Source of the DNA: Rhizobium sp. BK196
Lineage (GTDB): Bacteria; Pseudomonadota; Alphaproteobacteria; Rhizobiales; Rhizobiaceae
Assembly (NCBI RefSeq): GCF_014193255.1
Contig: NZ_JACHZB010000003.1
Span: 1-64,000, forward strand
Reading direction: 5' to 3'
DNA: 64,000 bases
The first letter of the stretch is position 1. Each line of letters opens with the position of its first letter. Shown in pieces: positions 61,488 through 64,000 of this stretch. Under the pieces are notes generated by a model. The model worked only from the letters and a program-made list of their open reading frames with translations, was not told the DNA's origin and searched no databases. The position numbers and the translations under genes are program-made.

Positions 61488-64000
61488 TTACTTGGAGATC
61501 AGGCAGCTTCCGCCGGCGGAGCGATACTGCTCGCAAAGGACGGCAGCTTCATCCTTGGAGCCGGCCGGGATGCGAACGCGGTAGAAGGTACCCTTTCCGG
61601 CAATATCGGCCTTGCGAATTTCGTAGGCGCGGCCACCGAGCACGCCGGCGAACTTCTTCGACAGGCTGGCGTAGGACTTCTTTGCCTCATCCTCAGACGG
61701 CAGCGATGCAATCTGGATACCGTAGCCACCGCTGGCGGCAGCCGGAGCCTGCTGTGCCGGCGGGGCAGCGGCTGCTGCAGATGCCGAAGCGACCTGCGTC
61801 GGCTTCTGCTGAGCCGTTGGGCGGACATTGCCGTTTTCGGTTACCGTGCCGACGACATTGACCGGCTGTTCGACCGGCCGGGCCGTCGGGACGGGTGCCG
61901 TATCCGTCGTCGCAGCCGATGCTGCATCGGTGACCGATGTCGTCTTGACCGCGCGAACCGGCGGGTCGACCTTATCGGCGTTGGCGGCGCTTACCTCAGC
62001 CACTTTCGCCGTCTGAGAGGGCTGGGCTGCAGGCGCTGCTCCGACGGGCGGAAGAGCGGCGGACGCAACCTGATTGCCGTTCTGATTCCCGGTGCTAGCC
62101 GGGAAGCTCGCGGCGGACGGTGTCGCGGCCGGCTGGGCTGCAGGCGTTGCCGATGCAACTTCTTTTGCCGGCGCGGACTGCTCGGCAGGTGCCGGCTCTT
62201 CGCGGGCAACGAGCGTGCCGTCCGGCTTGACGATCATCGTGCGGACCTTGCGTGGCGAGACGGAAGGCGTTGCATCATCATTGGCCGTGGAGGCATCCGC
62301 AGTCGCGTTGTGGTCCGGCAGCAGCCGCGGATCCTGCGTCTCGCCGACGGCAGTCGGCAGCACCGAATCGCCGTTGCCTTCATCGTCATCAGGCGAGACT
62401 TCAGGCGTCAGCGTACGCTGAACGACATCGACCGGCTGTTCGTCGGAGGAGACCAGAGCCTTCTGTTTCGGCTCTTCGGCAGCGCCCGCGACACGATCAT
62501 AGACGGCCTTGTCCTGGTTTGGCACGGTCTTGCCGCCCGGATTTTCGGGAGCGACCTTTACCGGATCCTTATCGGCAGTGATGACGCGCGGTTCGCCGGA
62601 ACCGGCGATGCCGAGGCCGGAACCGTTGGACACCCAACTGTAGACACCATATGCGCCCCCAGCAAAAACGACCAGCATAGCGGCTGCAGCCAGCAGGCGG
62701 CGCATGGAGCGGGCGCGGTTGAAATCCGCGGTCTGGCTTGCGGATTCGATATGGACTTCGGAAACGGTCTCGCGGCGTTCGACCGGCTCGCGCACGCTGC
62801 GGCGGAAGTCCTCTTCCAGCGCGCGTTCAAAATCATCAAGACCGTCGGCGAAGGCGGTGCTTGCCGGCTTGGCCGCAGCGACGGCCGTTGCAGCAGCGGC
62901 CGGGGGCGCCCAGGCAGGGGCGATCGGCGCCTTTTCGTGGCGCTTGGCGGGCTCGAAGAAGCTTGCGATCTCGGCATCGAGATCGAAATCGAAGTCGGCG
63001 GTCTTGGCGATCGGTTCCGGATGCTCGACAGGCGGCAGCGTCGGAACATGCATGTCCTCAACCGTCTCGGGACGATCTTCCGGATCGGAGATCATCGAGG
63101 GATCGAAGGGCAGATCCTCGGTGGATTCACTTGCCGGCACCGGCTTGGCGTAGCTCACCGGTGCTGGCTGCGGCTCCGGCACGAAAACCGGCGCGGCTTG
63201 TGGCTGCGAACGTGGCGTAGGTTGAGCTGCGACCAAGGGCGCTGCACGCACGGGCTCGGGTTTGGGCTGCGGAGCCGGCGGCTCTGAGAAATCGAGATCG
63301 GCGAGTTCCAGCTCGATGCCGGCGAGATCCAGCTCGAAATCGTGGCCGGCAAAGGGATCTTCGGCTTCCATTTCCGGCTGACGTGCGACCGGCGCGGGCG
63401 CGATAGGCTGCGAGACCGGCTCTGCTGGCTCCCGAACCGCCGACTTCGGCGCTTCGGGCTGGCGAAGAACGGGAGTCGCACGGCTCATCGGCACGGGCGC
63501 GATCACCGTCGGCTGCGCAGGTGCGCGAGCAACGGGCGCTTCGAAGACAGGAGCCTCAAAGACGGGAGCCTCGAAAACTGGCGCGGCAGTTGCCTCTACC
63601 GGCTGCGGCGCCACCGGCGCGGCAACAAGTTCGGGCGCCGCGCGCTGAGGCACCGGATAACGGGAGACATCCGCCAAGAGATCGTCGAGATCGAAGGCAC
63701 CCGGATCGAAGGCTGGCTCCGGCGGCGCTTCCGTCAGGCCAGCATCGGCGTGAACGTCGCCTTCGGCTGTAGCGGCAATCAGATCGAACCCGGCATTGTC
63801 GGGTTCGCCAGGCCCTTCGAAGGCAGCGACATCTTCGGCCGTTGCGACAGGCTGGTCAGGAAGGGCGACTTCTTCGTGGCGATCGATCTCGGCCGGAAAA
63901 CCAAAGGATGCCGCAACCGGCTCGAAATCCGCGGCTTCACCCCCCGCGACCGGTAGAGTCTCGTCGGCTACCTTAGGCGCACCCACTTCGGATTCGACCG
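61488..64000 (-). CDS. Large SPOR-domain membrane protein (5' end beyond right edge)
   Basis: At least 837 residues visible, and the frame is open to the right edge, so the start is missing. Upstream, about 500 residues are low-complexity Pro/Ala/Glu-rich. A transmembrane segment near 440 (counting from the visible end), MRRLLAAAAMLVVFAGGAYG, separates the cytoplasmic part from a periplasmic spacer of about 300 residues, and the C-terminal 75 form a SPOR domain (GGYGIQIASLPSEDEAKKSY, TFYRVRIPAGSKDEAAVLCE). SPOR domains bind denuded glycan at division septa. A repeat of VFEAP units is found near 63535-63590. Usually called a SPOR domain-containing protein next to argS/nagZ in Rhizobiales. Confidence 0.88.
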   Translation of the reverse strand, partial: VESEVGAPKVADETLPVAGGEAADFEPVAASFGFPAEIDRHEEVALPDQPVATAEDVAAFEGPGEPDNAGFDLIAATAEGDVHADAGLTEAPPEPAFDPGAFDLDDLLADVSRYPVPQRAAPELVAAPVAPQPVEATAAPVFEAPVFEAPVFEAPVARAPAQPTVIAPVPMSRATPVLRQPEAPKSAVREPAEPVSQPIAPAPVARQPEMEAEDPFAGHDFELDLAGIELELADLDFSEPPAPQPKPEPVRAAPLVAAQPTPRSQPQAAPVFVPEPQPAPVSYAKPVPASESTEDLPFDPSMISDPEDRPETVEDMHVPTLPPVEHPEPIAKTADFDFDLDAEIASFFEPAKRHEKAPIAPAWAPPAAAATAVAAAKPASTAFADGLDDFERALEEDFRRSVREPVERRETVSEVHIESASQTADFNRARSMRRLLAAAAMLVVFAGGAYGVYSWVSNGSGLGIAGSGEPRVITADKDPVKVAPENPGGKTVPNQDKAVYDRVAGAAEEPKQKALVSSDEQPVDVVQRTLTPEVSPDDDEGNGDSVLPTAVGETQDPRLLPDHNATADASTANDDATPSVSPRKVRTMIVKPDGTLVAREEPAPAEQSAPAKEVASATPAAQPAATPSAASFPASTGNQNGNQVASAALPPVGAAPAAQPSQTAKVAEVSAANADKVDPPVRAVKTTSVTDAASAATTDTAPVPTARPVEQPVNVVGTVTENGNVRPTAQQKPTQVASASAAAAAPPAQQAPAAASGGYGIQIASLPSEDEAKKSYASLSKKFAGVLGGRAYEIRKADIAGKGTFYRVRIPAGSKDEAAVLCEQYRSAGGSCLISK

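Overview
The window reads as a piece of an alphaproteobacterial chromosome from the Rhizobiaceae, most likely Rhizobium. The grounds are the GC-rich coding sequence, the SecD-SecF fusion, the tatABC-serS-surE-pcm block, the accBC-aat-DUF2155-NDUFA12 order, the DUF1127 micro-genes and the rhizobial style of protein sequence. It is almost entirely housekeeping core genome. The only mobile DNA is the tail of an IS481-like element cut by the left edge.

Layout, left to right. 0-7 kb: a partial IS transposase next to tRNA-Pro(UGG); a DUF192 protein and a double cold-shock protein; a glyoxalase-fold enzyme; a YcbK-type (M15) lipoprotein; three tRNA-Glu genes, two UUC and one CUC; recJ. 7-18.4 kb: hom and an alaC/aatC-type aminotransferase, a lipoprotein divergent from phaC, a Tlde1-domain (DUF2778) protein, then a LysR regulator, HAD hydrolase, class II aldolase and aminotransferase neighbourhood, and a DsbA-like oxidoreductase. 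18.6-24 kb: aroQ-accB-accC-aat, DUF2167, DUF2155 and an NDUFA12-type complex I subunit. 23.7-30.2 kb: gatB and gatCA separated by GNAT acetyltransferases, a YjhX/TopAI-type toxin homologue and a small unknown gene. 30.3-39 kb: a UPF0173 hydrolase, ruvX, small membrane proteins, a TetR regulator, map-radC, a membrane-anchored tyrosine-phosphatase-like protein, sthA and a B12-type radical SAM protein. 39-45 kb: tig, tRNA-Leu(UAG), a GDYXXLXY/DUF2157 membrane pair, then a block of small genes and RNA. 45-64 kb: trmFO; yajC-secDF with NDUFAF3-like and NDUFAF6-like genes; a DUF815 ATPase; an NlpD/DipM-like degenerate LytM lipoprotein; pcm-surE-serS-tatCBA; scpAB-nagZ; and a large SPOR-domain protein that runs off the right edge.

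The least ordinary part is 42.8-44.9 kb. Two stem-loops carrying the same 13-base loop (ACUCCUCCUCCCA, an anti-Shine-Dalgarno sequence) are followed by a strong intrinsic terminator. This matches the cuckoo/CcsR and alpha-r14 small RNA type. Two DUF1127 genes follow, the first with its own CCUCCC-loop hairpin in the 3' UTR, then two small stress-protein-like genes. Other points of interest are a TopAI/YjhX homologue amid GNAT genes (the E. coli YjhX antitoxin YjhQ is a GNAT protein), two complex I assembly-factor homologues in the secDF operon, a tRNA-Glu array in which one copy appears to have changed its anticodon, and an intrinsic terminator embedded in the signal-peptide codons of the DUF192 gene.

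All calls are by reading motifs and gene order; no database search was possible.
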